Assembly (NCBI RefSeq): GCF_029227915.1
Contig: NC_079887.1
Location: forward strand, 8,990,001-9,054,000
Length of the DNA stretch: 64,000 bases
Reading direction: 5' to 3'
DNA from: Hydractinia symbiolongicarpus
Taxonomy: Eukaryota; Cnidaria; Hydrozoa; Anthoathecata; Hydractiniidae
Shown: in pieces, positions 26,001 through 36,145 of the stretch
Numbering within the stretch: the stretch's first letter is position 1
Layout: every line of letters starts with the position of its first letter
Made by a program: the position numbers and the translations under genes
Notes under the pieces: model-generated
What the model was told of the DNA's origin: nothing
The model's input: the letters and a program-made list of their open reading frames with translations, nothing else
Database searches by the model: none

Positions 26001-27706
26001 CTTTTAAGTGGAACACTTTTAATAGAAGAGTACTTTTAATTACAACGCCTTTAAAGGGGCCCCTTTAAGAGGAGCAAATTTTGAGGGAAACACTTTTAAG
26101 GGAAACACATTTAAGAGGAACACTTTCAAGAGAAAAACTTTTATGGAAATTTTTTTAAAGAAAACACTTGTAGGTATTTATATAGCTTTACAATGAAGAT
26201 ACTGAAATGATTATATATATTTTACTTTTGAGCGCAGAAAATAATAGTATATAAATGAAACTGTGTAAATTTTCAGGTCGATTCTTCCTCATTTTAGCCT
26301 GGCGTTATGCACCGGTCTAAGACTTGAAGCAAAAAATACAGATACATACCTTGAAATTATAAGTAAATTTCTGTCCAGGTCCAATAGGGCATTGTGTGAT
26401 GAACGCCACGCCATCCATAAAAGGTGTATTTCGTTGATGTAAACCATGCCAATGAATTGTAATAGATTCACTTAGTAAATGGTTACGCACGTGTATAATC
26501 AATTGTTGGCCTTCATACACGATTATGGGTGGACCTGGTATAGTTTTATTGACAGCTATGACAGATCTATGGTAACCGTCCATTGTAATCACCTCCTCCA
26601 TTGGTACCTAAAGGTAGATTTAGATACCGATAACTGCAATTTAATTTTCTAATTTTTTATTTCTTTGTTTTCTTTCTGCCATTTTTGTTTCATATTACTT
26701 TATCGGTGGACAAAAACGGGGAAAGTGAGTAACTTTGTGTTGGCCATTTAAATCTACCTTAGGTAAAGGTTTTCCCCGACGGTAAATGTTCCAAGAACTT
26801 TATCATTAGCCTGTTGGTCATTAAAATGTTTCAACTTTGTTCCTACTTAAGTCAAATCAATTTGTTGTTATTATAAATGATGATGATGAAGGGGGAGAGA
26901 AAAATGACAAGGAAAAAAATACACACTAAAATCTTCTTTCTAAACAATTGGATATGTATTTTTTTTTTACTTAAATTAATAATAATAACTAATTACTGTT
27001 TCTATGCGTTGATGCCTAAAATTTTCACTGATTATTATTTTACCTGAACGCGGTTTCTTTCACAGATATCTCTATTTACGCTAAGCTTTTCTCCACATAC
27101 TGCATTTTTTGTCTTTTTTTAATTAGCTAAGGGCACCACTTAACAACTTACCTTCATTTTGAACTTTTAAATGTTAATTAATATATAGTTTCGGTTACTT
27201 TGAAAAGGACACTATTGCGTACAGTCTGATTGGTTGAATTTTTTAGTCACAAAAGTAAAAAGTGGTTTAAATTTTCTGCAAGGGAATTATTTAAAATCAA
27301 ATTAAAAACAATAACAATGCAAGAAACTTGACACAAACTGATTTTTCACGCCTACTCCCCAGACACGTATCTTCGTCAAATTTGTTTCGTTGGCATCTGC
27401 TATTGATTTACATAATTCTCTGGTATCATACATTAAGTTATAAAGATAATTAAAACAAGATCACACGGTTTTCCCGAAATAGAAATACAATTAACAAACC
27501 GGTGCTTCTTTGGCAACATCGTCAAATTTAAACAAACTTCCATTTTCAGCAACAACACGAACATTTTTCCACGTCATCGTAAGCCTTTCATCAATAGTCA
27601 ACCAATACTCACAAACACTCTCAGATGGGGAGCATTCCTTGCTATAAACGTTTGCTATACCAATTACGATGCATACAATCCAAATGCATTTAAAATGGAG
27701 GGACAT
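14092..27706 (-). CDS. membrane-anchored laccase-type multicopper oxidase, 8 exons, about 700 aa
   Basis: Oxidises phenols or related substrates with reduction of O2 to water at the cell surface. Exons (complement): 27500-27706, 26350-26607, 21971-22132, 17387-17531, 16484-16746, 15206-15980, 14727-14843, 14092-14267; phases agree at all seven junctions (2103 nt). Exon 1 is a signal peptide plus a cysteine-containing N-terminal segment. Copper segments: HWHGLHQ (exon 2), WYHSHIGGQ (exon 3), HPIHLHGHSF (exon 6), and HCHIEFHSMQGM across exons 6-7, whose Met is the axial type-1 ligand. Exon 7 ends the cupredoxin core (PPKGFPICQHF). Exon 8 has an acidic DDDDDKER stretch, then a 20-residue hydrophobic helix (LLIIIVVLAVILVLE) and a short cytoplasmic tail. 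Introns 2 and 3 (4.2 and 4.4 kb) carry transposons; intron 7 carries two Helitrons. The physiological substrate is unknown. Confidence 0.9.
14344..14557 (-). mobile_element. non-autonomous Helitron, 214 bp, in laccase intron 7
   Basis: On the minus strand it begins TCTCTTTAATAATAGCATTC right after the CTAG of its neighbour. It ends GCCATAGGCTACTAG followed by T. Its 5' end matches the other copies closely; the interior is more diverged. Confidence 0.65.
14558..14677 (-). mobile_element. non-autonomous Helitron, 120 bp, head-to-tail with the next copy
   Basis: Minus-strand 5' end TCTCTTTAATAATAGCC at 14677. The 3' end is GGGTTAACGACTAG, preceded by the hairpin CCCGTGGATATTTCACGGG. CTAG is directly followed by the TC of the copy at 14344-14557. 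Confidence 0.75.
15014..15055 (-). repeat. interspersed repeat fragment, copy 3
   Basis: Short reverse-oriented match to the repeat at 600-845 (block CGACTTTTGCACATGC). Too short to define. Confidence 0.3.
18565..18685 (+). mobile_element. short non-autonomous Helitron (121 bp) in laccase intron 3
   Basis: Inserted A^T: host A, then TCTGTATTATAATAACCG, ending GGCTAACAACTAG, then host T. The interior matches 30498-30641 (GGTAGCTTAGCTGCGCAAGT in both), so they belong to one subfamily. Confidence 0.8.
19221..19660 (+). pseudogene. PIF/Harbinger accessory DNA-binding protein, C-terminal part with BESS-like motif
   Basis: Two overlapping frames carry a polar acidic region and then a BESS-type motif (LFSLSLVRRLKGLDAKKK) near 19600-19655. 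That motif is typical of the MADF/Myb-like partner protein encoded by Harbinger elements. The first frame stops at 19478 and the motif is in another frame, so the gene is frameshifted or lacks an intron I failed to see. The MADF/SANT N-terminal part is missing. It is convergent with the transposase relic at 19800. Confidence 0.6.
19800..21010 (-). pseudogene. PIF/Harbinger transposase (DDE_Tnp_4), inactivated
   Basis: Read on the minus strand. An N-terminal segment in broken frames (QDMRLFDHEYFFQQFQML near 20900), then 20287-20670 with NCVGAI-Y-GKHVVMQAP and LVDIGDSGRQSD, then 19800-20102 with the C-terminal region. Harbinger transposases have GAIDGKH, where the Asp is the first catalytic residue. 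Here it is Tyr. The segment near 20130-20200 that should hold the catalytic Glu (IENTFGICASRF) is interrupted by stops and frameshifts. The protein cannot be active. It sits in laccase intron 3. Confidence 0.85.
21139..21192. mobile_element. right terminal inverted repeat of the Harbinger element
   Basis: CpG-containing sequence ending GGAAAGCAGCC followed by TTA. Outward reading gives GGCTGCTTTCCACTTAG, a typical Harbinger terminus with a TTA/TAA target. I found no matching left end near 18700-19220, so that side is truncated or diverged. Confidence 0.6.
21370..21480. repeat. poly-A tract and perfect 34-bp hairpin
   Basis: A run of about 19 A is followed by repeats of TTCGGACGAAAAAA. Within it 21424-21457 is a perfect inverted repeat: arms TTTGGGATTTTTTTCG and CGAAAAAAATCCCAAA with loop GA. 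It has no coding meaning and lies in laccase intron 3. Confidence 0.8.
22150..22640. repeat. degenerate TTAA-rich minisatellite, left block
   Basis: About 490 bp of 12-14-bp units of the form GGAACACTTTTAAG with many variants, in laccase intron 2. The same unit in the same orientation resumes at 25850-26165, on the other side of the THAP/ballast transposon. Confidence 0.8.
22885..23542 (+). CDS. P2X7-type ballast-domain protein, probably transposon-borne
   Basis: Two exon-like frames. 22885 to about 23100 gives MSSSSSDVSDVEFNEDEEFG and a WCQFKKCK segment. 23248-23542, after the acceptor tttcgcttag, holds NRSYWFAAYKQYIWW, RKPIPSCVVWVIRNEYP and a C-terminal YVPYTELG. This is the zinc-coordinating cysteine domain seen at the C-terminus of vertebrate P2X7 receptors (known family), and as free-standing genes in cnidarians and molluscs. 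No P2X channel part is present. The intron donor is not clear, and a cluster of cysteines usually found between the two parts is missing, so it may be damaged. It converges with the THAP-transposase remnant on the other strand. Confidence 0.65.
23655..25591 (-). pseudogene. THAP-domain Kolobok-like transposase, internally deleted
   Basis: Minus strand. 25373-25591 encodes a THAP zinc finger (CGALNC...W...CGMHF, C2-C-H arrangement) ending at donor CTCAAG|gtattt. A linker around 24726-24840 contains AITQTDES. 24118-24360 gives GNHEVTWRSQPYLNR and ILFNGLTFQGVKEAF. 23655-24170 gives DFKHTGQLEVYHSLLNKY and SYAGMAARTQLAVLDHN. These blocks follow the order of a transposase common in cnidarian genomes, but the central DDE region that should lie between SQFHEL and the KIVNEKQLLND block is absent. 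The two blocks overlap in different frames at about 24120-24180, so an internal deletion joined them out of frame. Non-functional. It lies in laccase intron 2. Confidence 0.7.
25850..26165. repeat. degenerate TTAA-rich minisatellite, right block
   Basis: Continuation of the 22150-22640 array (units such as GGAACACTTTTAAG). The two blocks were probably one array before the transposon arrived. Confidence 0.8.
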
Positions 27707-28230
27707 TCTTTCTGCTATCTATCTAATTCCTTTATGATGTCTAAAAAATTAAATTTTGGGAAATGATTGACGAATTGAAAAGTACACGCTAAAGTTAATC
27801 AGACGTTTAGTTTTACTCTCTCCCTACTCCCCTCTCCCTTCTTCCCAACCTTCCCTTCCCTGCTTAAAAATAAAAAAGCAAATAATATAATTTTTAGATA
27901 TCGGTACTCTATTAAAACACAAGCACTTAAGCGGGCCGTATTTCAAATTCTGAATGAATATGCGCGGGAATATACAAACTTTTAGACATAAGAGACGAGG
28001 CTAGCATGATAGCTATTTAAAATATGTTTTCCTTCTCTATTGATATTCCCTAGGTATATGTTATATTTGTTACAATATTGTCGGTGTTATTTATTCTATC
28101 TCAGATCTTTAAAATAGGAAATCTATTGATGTATTTTTCCTTCAATATACGTAATAGTTAACAGTAATTCTTTTTATCCTTCGTGGCATGTAACTTAAAA
28201 AGTATAAATTACGAAGACAACATGAACTTA
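27707..28230. other. intergenic, laccase upstream region
   Basis: About 520 bp, including a C/T-rich stretch near 27815-27860 (CTCTCCCTACTCCCCTCTCC). Likely laccase promoter DNA. No motif could be assigned with confidence. Confidence 0.45.
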
Positions 28231-28340
28231 TCTATATAACAATACAATGAATGTGCGTGTGTCTGTCTGTAACAGGAAAAATGAATTATATTTTTTACAA
28301 TTTTCTTTAAAAACGTCTATAACATATCCCCTATATGTTA
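28231..28340 (+). mobile_element. Helitron 5' fragment
   Basis: After a host A the sequence TCTATATAACAATACAATG and a downstream GTGTCTGTCTGTAACAGG match the 5' end of the 31507-type copies. No 3' end follows before the next element, so it is truncated. Confidence 0.55.
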
Positions 28341-28670
28341 ATATAAATTTACCTTGACGAGTGCTTTGTGATGAATTATTTTGCAGATAAAGCCACAGGC
28401 AATTAACGTTGATATTATTGTTGTCCTTTTCGTTCAAAAGTTTTAATTCATTGTTCGTACTTTTTTATTGAAACTGACAACAAATCACTTTGTGATATAA
28501 AATATAAATAAATTTTATATGTTTTTGAATGGATTCCTTCAGGGGTTTTCCTTTAAAACTTTCTTTCAGCCTTCTTAATGAAATTGCTAACAAACATTTT
28601 TGTGATAAGAAGCAAAATAAATTTTAAAAAGACTTTTTCTAACAAAAATAAACGTAGTCGTAGTGAAACA

Positions 28671-30188
28671 TCTCTATAATAGTAGCCGTATTTTGTCTGT
28701 TCAAAAAGGTTACCGATATTCCTTTGATCTTTCCGCGAATTTTTAGAAACCAGGGGGTTGTTTAATTGGAAATCCTATGATTTATCAAAATAAATTACAG
28801 AAATTAATTTATTTCCTTACATAATTTAATTAATTTAATTGATAAACCTTGAATTTAAAAAACAAATTAAGTGATTAAAATGAATTCATTATTTAAATGC
28901 GCCATTTTTAATAATAATTTACCCCCGTGACCTTAATCGCCGATTCCGCTCAGGAGCCACAAAAAACAAATAGCATGGTTTTACTGACAGTTTAACTGAC
29001 TTTGCTTTGACCGCTCGCACATGTATACCAATCAAAACGCCTGATTCTTTGAAAAACCAATCAAGACTTTCGCGGCCTAGACATGCCAACGAAGAAACAT
29101 GATGACCATCTCAGTTTTTGAAAAGTAATGGTGGTCAGTGTTGTTTCTAAGTCTGTTTCACATTTTTGTCTTCTATAAGGTTTTTATATTTGTAATATTT
29201 GTTTTTTTTATGTTCTAAAATGTGAAGATAAATATATTGTCAGGTTTTTTTAGCTACGTGCAGATCTTAAACGCACCAGTTTTAGGATTTTTGGCTAGGA
29301 ACGAGTATTTTGAAGGCTACTAGCTAATAGCCTTACTTTTTACTAATTTTGTTTGGCATAAAGGTTTTTCTCCAACCCAACATTTATTTTTATGTTGAGG
29401 ATATAGCTATTTAGCTATCTCATATATTTACCTAAAAAGTGATAGTACAAAAATTCAGTTTGGCTATCAATATTGCAATATTCTCAGCAATAAATCTGAG
29501 GCTAAATGCAGTTTAGCTAGGTAGCTATACATCTTTAATTATTTTCTTAAAGATTTTTTTGCAAATAAAATGGCTGAGCAATTGATTTAGCTGGAGGGGT
29601 AACCGCAGGCTGTTTCCTGTGTTGTCATTTAAACCGAAGTTGTGATAAAGTTTTTTTGGAGAAGGGTACTGTTTAAGTCTGTTTAACTGTACTAAGCGGT
29701 CAGCTCAGTGTTAACAATAGTGTTAATAATAGGACTGTTTCTTGTGTTTTCATATAAATAGAGTCTGCAAGAAAGTTTTTTTTAAAAGGGTATTATCCCT
29801 ATACACCTGTGTAACACCATTTAACTGTACTAAGGGCTTAGTCCGGTGTCACGATTAATATTTTAACTTTTACAAAAACTTATTCCGCAAAAAAAAAAAA
29901 TAATATTGACCAATTGTTTTTGCTATGACGGAGTCACAACGGTTGTAACCTGTGTTTTTATTTCAGCCTTTGTTGCGGGAAAGTTATTTTTTGAAAAATA
30001 TATTACAGTCGCAACACTATAATGGTGTGTGCGCATCATTTGATTTACGACATACTGCATACCTGTACTAAAGCGCTCCACCTGACTGTGTCGCACAGTT
30101 TGCAGTTCTTTTTAAGCGCTCCTTAGGGCGCTCAACAACAGTTACTTGTGGCTCATCCCGGCGATTCGACGCCGGCTTTCCCGGCTAG
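28671..30188 (+). mobile_element. Helitron, B type, complete copy (1518 bp)
   Basis: Host A, then TCTCTATAATAGTAGCCG at the 5' end. The 3' end is CCGGCGATTCGACGCCGG (hairpin), then CTTTCCCGGCTAG. It is followed at once by the TC of the next element. Its interior (ACCCCCGTGACCTTAATCG onward) is shared at high identity with 36780-38175. No Rep/helicase ORF is present, so it is non-autonomous. It is uninterrupted at GCGCCATTTTT (28900), which makes it the empty-site reference for the array at 31507. Confidence 0.85.
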
Positions 30189-30311
30189 TCTCTTTAATAA
30201 TAGCCGTATTTTGTCTGTCTGTCCGCGAAAACTGCGTCCTGTTACAGAAACACGAAATGCGATATATAAAGGACGGGCGACCCCGTGGATTTTCCACGGG
30301 TTAACGACTAA
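30189..30311 (+). mobile_element. short Helitron, 123 bp, tandem
   Basis: TCTCTTTAATAATAGCCG to GGGTTAACGACTAA. The 3' hairpin is a perfect palindrome, CCCGTGGATTTTCCACGGG. The 3' end CTAA (CTRR) directly precedes the next TC. Confidence 0.85.
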
Positions 30312-30497
30312 TCTCTTAAATAATAACCGTCGTCTGTCTGTCTGTGTGTCCGCGAAAGCCGTGTCCCGTAACGGAAACACGAAATTTTTAAAATGCGCAC
30401 CAATACCAAATGCGATATATTTCTGTCCACTTTGTTGCAACGGGTTATTTTAAAGGATGGGTGAACCCTGTAGATCTACCCACAGGTTAACGACTAG
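30312..30497 (+). mobile_element. short Helitron, 186 bp, tandem
   Basis: TCTCTTAAATAATAACCG to CACAGGTTAACGACTAG, adjoining copies on both sides. It contains GTCTGTCTGTGTGTCCGCG like its neighbours. Confidence 0.8.
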
Positions 30498-30641
30498 TCT
30501 ATATTATAATACCCGTATACCTCTGTCCGTCTATCTGTCACGCAAAATGGTAGCTTAGCTGCGCAAGTAGCCAGACGCACGCAATATGCGGTATAACAAG
30601 GACGGGCGAACTCGTGGATTTTTCCATAGGCTAACGACTAG
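30498..30641 (+). mobile_element. short Helitron, 144 bp, end of tandem array
   Basis: TCTATATTATAATACCCG to ATAGGCTAACGACTAG, then host T. The interior matches the solitary copy at 18565-18685. Confidence 0.8.
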
Positions 30642-31279
30642 TAATAGTAAATAAAAAAGCATGCTTAAAATATTGATTAATAAAATATGGTTTGTGTAGT
30701 CACTTAAGAAGTACCATTATCACGCTAAATGGTTGTAATATATTTCATGTTATATATAATTCTTTCTCCTACAGTCAAAAATTAAAGTTACATCTTCTTT
30801 GATATTTTTCCTACACTTACATTGTCTCATAATTATAATTCCTGGCGTGATTTTTTAAGTCAAACAGATATATACTTACGAGTAAACACTGTTTCATACG
30901 AAGGTAAAATTTGTGCAGTTTTTCTTTCGTGACATAAGTTTCCTGTATCCGTTTACTTACTTAGAAAAATCATATTTTCAAAGGTCCAGTAAAACAAACA
31001 AAGAAACAATATAAAAAAAGTCTCATGACGTTATGAATCAATTCAGAAAGCTTAAGTTTTTATTCACCCTCACCCGTGGGTGAGAATGTTTAAAATGCAA
31101 CGAGAGTTCTGTCGACAAACAAATGTTATTACGGCGTCGTTACGGATATTTTGATGGTTATTTGTCTATTTTTTTACGAAATTTATTTTTGACAGTTATA
31201 GCGCCCTTTTTAATGATGTAATCGCTTGTGCTCTGGTCACATTTTATCTTGCATGGTGTTTGTTGTTCTTACTACCTTA
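30642..31279. other. spacer between Helitron clusters
   Basis: About 640 bp of AT-rich DNA without ORFs or repeats that I recognise. Confidence 0.5.
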
Positions 31280-31506
31280 TCTTTATAGAATAGTAGCCGT
31301 ATTTTGTCTGTTCAAAAGGGTTACCGATATTCCTTTGATCTTTCCGCGAATTTTTTGAAACCAGGGGGTTGTTTAATTGGAAATCTTATGATTTATCAAA
31401 ATAAATTATAGAAATTATTTTATTTCCTTACACAATTTAATTGATAAGCCTCTAATTTAAAAAACAAATTAAGTGATTAAAATGAATTCATTATTTAAAT
31501 GCGCCA

Positions 31507-33924
31507 TCTATATAATAATACGCCAGTTCCGTGTGTCTGTAACAGGCAAAGTGGATATGTTCATTTTCCTTTGATGTTGCCGAAAAAAATCTTTGATGTT
31601 GCCGAAAAAAATATGTCTTCTTTGTCGTGAAAAGCCGCGAGTTTTGTGTGGTTTGTTAAATGAAGTTCTAGCACAAAGTAACGGAAATTGTGTTTGCAAA
31701 AAAGATGGCTGTTCTTTTTAAGCATTTGTCTTCTCTTGCCTTCAAAATAAATCTTTACAAAAGCATTTAAAAAGGGGCATGGTATATAAATGAAGTATAG
31801 AAAGGTTTCTGTAAGGTTTGTTTATGTTTTTTAAAGTTTTGATGATATTATTGATGCGAGACATGTTTGTTAGCTAGCATCAACCACACCAACAACTAGC
31901 TAGGTAGCTAGGAATTTATAAATATGTAGCCATGTTCTTTATACTTAGCTAAGTCTCCAGTTTATATTTAAGTGACCAGCTATTAGCTGCTGTAGCTACC
32001 TTATGTTAGCTTTAGTTTTATGTTGCTTTTTACATGTAAGCTAATCTTAGTGGTCTTTGCTAAGAATGTGACTGTAACTTATTTTAATTGACATTTTAAG
32101 CTTAAATTAACAAGCCACAACAACTTTTAAAAAAGTATTACATAATATTTAAGAAGAGTTTAAGGACTGTTTTTAAGCAAATAATGTATTTTTCACAATT
32201 TGTGTATGCAAATAATGTATTTTTCACATTTTGTGTAACTAAACTTATATACATCGGTTACATGCAATATGACGAAACGATTTTTATTTAACGTGTAGTA
32301 ATTCTGGTACCTTAAGTGTAGTGATTTTTGTTGTTCTAGATGTTCTGACTAAAATGTTTTTGTTTATGGCATTTTGTCTCAATTAAGAAAAGTTTCAACT
32401 TTTTTGAGGGAGTACAACACCGAAAAAACTTGTGTTTTTTTTATATTTTGTTTAAATTCTTACCAGGCAGGACTCTGTACAACATACCGAAATGACTGAT
32501 CCCTCTCTATTTATAAAATTGATGCGTTCCAAATCACAGTTTTTTGAAATTTTGGGTAATATTTAATGAGTACAAGATGCAAATACTGATTTTTGTTGAA
32601 TCAGAAGTATTTCCTACAACCATTCTTTTTTTACACTTTTGTGGAGAAAAAGTGTATGCGATATCATCAAAAAAACTGATTTTGTTGCAAACTGTTTTTC
32701 TTTTTCAAATTTTGGATTGAAATATTGTTATAAAGGGCATATATCAATAGACATATATATACCAAAATAATTAAATTCTGCAAACTTTGATTCTGTCGTT
32801 CACCTCTCATCTTTTATATTTTGATTAAACTTTTGAGGAAAACCATAGGAATTATTTAGAATTTGTATTTTGTGTTGCAAATTTAGTGCAAAAATTTAAC
32901 TGTTGTGAGGGAGGACCATATGCAATTATATATACTAAAAATAATAATTTGATATTCTACAAGTTGTATTTTTGTATGCACTTAAATGACTGCTTTTCTG
33001 AGTTGAATTTGATGGGTTTCATATCAATTTTGTGGAAGATTTTATGGCTGAAGACAATATAGAACATGCCAATTGAACTGATTTTTGTTCATATTTTGAT
33101 TTGCTCCTCATAAACCTTTGTGTTCTACATTTATTGTAAACTTTTGTGAGGAAGGACCATATATATATACAATGTTTTCAAAATAATGATTTTTGTTGAT
33201 TTGAAATTTACTCCTTGCATATTGCTTTTTCGACATTTCAGGTTAAAATGTTTGGTAAAGTCAGTACGGATCATTAGACAAAAAATTGTTTTGTTAACCG
33301 GTTAATTTTTACATTTTGTGCATATTTTTGCGGGAGAGGATGGTATGCAACCAAATAAATGATTTTTCAAAGTTTAACTTTTTGTTTTTAGGTGTTTTGT
33401 GTTTGTTTAAGTTTGGCTTTTTGATATTGTTTAAAATGCGTAAAGAACTTATTTCATAGATCTGTGCTTACTGTTGCAAGCCTTTCTTTTCGACACTTTA
33501 GATTAAAATATTGAAGGTTTTCAACATAATCACATAATAAGATGTATACATATTTGAGATATGTGTTATTTCTGACATTATTATTATTGTTGTCGTAACT
33601 GTCTGGGTTGTGACTGTCAATGTTGTAACTTTCTACTAACTAGATTTTACACCTTGCACGCCGTTGTTTTTCAAATTTTGTCTGAAGTTTTGTTGGGAGG
33701 ATTTCATGCGATTTGACATTTGATATTTTGTGTTAGATTTTAAGAACTTTTTTGTTAAATTATGACTTATATACTTTCTTTTTATGCATTTTCAGATTAT
33801 TTTTCTTAGTAAAAGGCATATTCAATATACTGAAATATTTGCTGATGTCATCAAAATTCAAATGACAGAACTTTTCAATTGTTTTTCTGCCTAAGTGGAT
33901 TTTTCCACGGGCCTAATCGACTAG
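31507..33924 (+). mobile_element. Helitron, C type, 2418 bp, first of a three-copy array
   Basis: Starts TCTATATAATAATACGCC. Ends with hairpin GTGGATTTTTCCAC, then GGGCCTAATCGACTAG. The interior is long, T-rich and free of ORFs above about 60 codons; it repeats motifs such as GCAAATAATGTATTTTTCAC twice near 32180-32230. The first 100 bp and last 90 bp match the other C copies, the middle does not. Confidence 0.8.
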
Positions 33925-34639
33925 TCTCTTATAATAATACGGAGAGTGTGTCTGTTTGTGTGTCTGTAACAGGCAAAGTTGATATCGTCATTTTCCTTTG
34001 ATGTTGCCGAAAAATGCAACTCTAATATGTCAAATTTTCTGACGTTACGGCGCGACGAAAATAACACTACTTTAACGTCAATATCCTATATTAAATTAAT
34101 GAAGCCATCACAGTGCACCTAAAACTTTGAGGCCAAATAACTAGGAAACGAGGTGGTGACGTCAATGATTTTTCACCGCGTGGGTAACTAGGGACCACCT
34201 AGGACCAATTTGGGTTATTTTCCCAAACCTGGGTCCCCGAATCCGTTTCGGAATGGACGGGTTGATGACGTCATCAAAAAATCTTCAAACCTTAATATCT
34301 CTGAAACTGTTTGTCAAAAGTACATAATCCTATACATTTTCTTGATCAGCTTTTCAAGATCTATACAATGAAGACATTAGATATATAAAATTCTGGAAAA
34401 AACTTTTATGTGTGATTGCGGGTCCTTGCTGACATCAGCCAAATTTTCAAACCCTTATATTTTCTTATACGTTCGTCGAAAACCCATGATCCTATACATT
34501 TTTCTCACGAGGGTTTTAGCCTCTACACATTACAGGCAACCAATAAACTAAACTTCGCTAATTCTTTTTTGTATCTGCACTGCTGACGTCAGCAAAAAGT
34601 CTAAAATAATCAATTTTTACATTCTTTTCTTTTTTCTTT

Positions 34640-36145
34640 TCAATTTATTTAAAGTCGATTATTCACATATTTACAATAGTTTCCAAAAAAAAAAGTAATT
34701 AAGAAAACTAATCTAAATCGACTAAATTTTTTTTATGTTTACAATTAAATAAAATCATTTTTTTTATATATATAAACAATAATAACAACAAAGTTCTATA
34801 AAGGGACCTTACATTCATCACAGTTACATTTAGATCCGTCCCACATTTTAATCATGCTTTTAAAAACTTTAAGGTTGTCACATCGTTTCAAATGTGATGG
34901 TAGGTTATTCCAAATCTTTGGTCCCAGGGCTGATAAGCTATTAGTTCCAAAAGTCGCGGTCCTTTTCCTTGAGACTACCAAATTATTTGTATTTTGTTCT
35001 CTGACTGTCCTACCGTTATCATTTAAACAAAATATATCTTTCATAAAAAGAGGGCTGCTGTTATTTATAGTTTTAGAGATTTCTATACACAATGACCGTA
35101 GGCGATTTACATTCATGTGACTCTTGCTGGAATTTTTAAGTAAATTTTCGTATGTACTTACCGTATCATTATACAGAAATCTTAATGCTCGTTTTTGTAT
35201 CATTTCGACTTTAGATAAAGATTTAGAAGAAGAAAAATGCCATATAAGGGAACAATAATTGAAATTTGCGTAGATAAAACTTTGAACTAAAATATATTTT
35301 GCTTGAAAGGATAAGAAACTTCTAAATCGAAATAAGGCATTTAGTTGGGCTGATGCTTTGCGACACAAATCACTAACGTGTCTGTCAAAATTTAATTTAT
35401 TGTCTATAGTCACACCTAGTAATTTCACGTAATTTTCACTTTCAATAGTTTTATTTCCTATATTAAATTTTAGACCTAAATTATCTGCCTTATTCTTTGT
35501 CAGAATTATCGAGTGAAACTTTTCAGGGTTTGCAATCATTTTATTCTCTTTTAACCAGGAGAGGGCAGCTTTAGCTTCGTTTTCTAAAGTATTTATCAAA
35601 TTAGGAATAGAATTTGAGAAGTTGGATATTGTGTTATCATCAGCGTAATTATGTAGCTTATATTTTTCTATAAAAAGAAACAAATCATTTATAAATATAT
35701 TGAATATGATAGGTCCCAAAATAGAACCTTGTGGTACACCAGATAAGATAATTTGAAATAGACTATAGATCCCATTTATTCGAGTGGCTTGCTCTCTATC
35801 AGTAAGATAAGATAGAATGAATTGAAGAGACTTATTGTCAAATCCATAAGCAGCTAGTTTCGCAATTAGTAAGTCATGTGGTACACAGTCAAAAGCTTTT
35901 GAAAGATCCATCAAGATCGCACCCACCACATAATTCTTATCAAGTTTACTCTTCCATTCCTCTATTAAGCGAATTAGTACTTGTTGGGTACTATAGCATT
36001 TCCTATAGGCGGAGAGAAAGGTCGACAATTTTGATTCCATATAAGCGGTTATTTGTTCTTTCATAACCCTTTCGTAAAATTTAGAAAAAACATTTAAAAC
36101 ACTGACAGGCCTGTAGTTTGATATTTTAGTTTTATCTTTTCCTCT
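34640..36145 (-). mobile_element. 5'-truncated non-LTR retrotransposon (Jockey/CR1 supergroup)
   Basis: The RT frame at 34796-36064 plus upstream in-frame codons to about 36140 (KISNYRPVSVLNVFSK), and an AT-rich 3' tail with AATAATAACAAC-type repeats at 34680-34795. The endonuclease and ORF1 are missing, the usual result of incomplete reverse transcription. It interrupts the Helitron at 33925-36194. Exact target duplications could not be fixed. Confidence 0.8.
34796..36140 (-). CDS. reverse transcriptase fragment of the LINE (about 445 aa, open)
   Basis: RNA-dependent DNA polymerase domain with the expected order of blocks: NYRPVSVL, a DLSKAFDCVPHDLL block with the first catalytic Asp, SGVPQGSILGP, NYADDN (the YADD active site), then a thumb and a C-terminal segment with LGPKIWNNLPSHLKRC and a final Cys cluster (CNCDEC). 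The frame has no stop, so the insertion is fairly young or lightly mutated. It begins at the truncation point and lacks its own start, so it is not expected to be expressed by itself. Confidence 0.85.

Noticed and set aside
30148-30453. Frames of about 100 aa over the short Helitron array
   Set aside because: They cross element boundaries and non-coding hairpins.
30189-30641. A CRISPR-like array of short repeats
   Set aside because: Unit lengths vary from 123 to 186 bp, the genome is eukaryotic, and the units are Helitrons.
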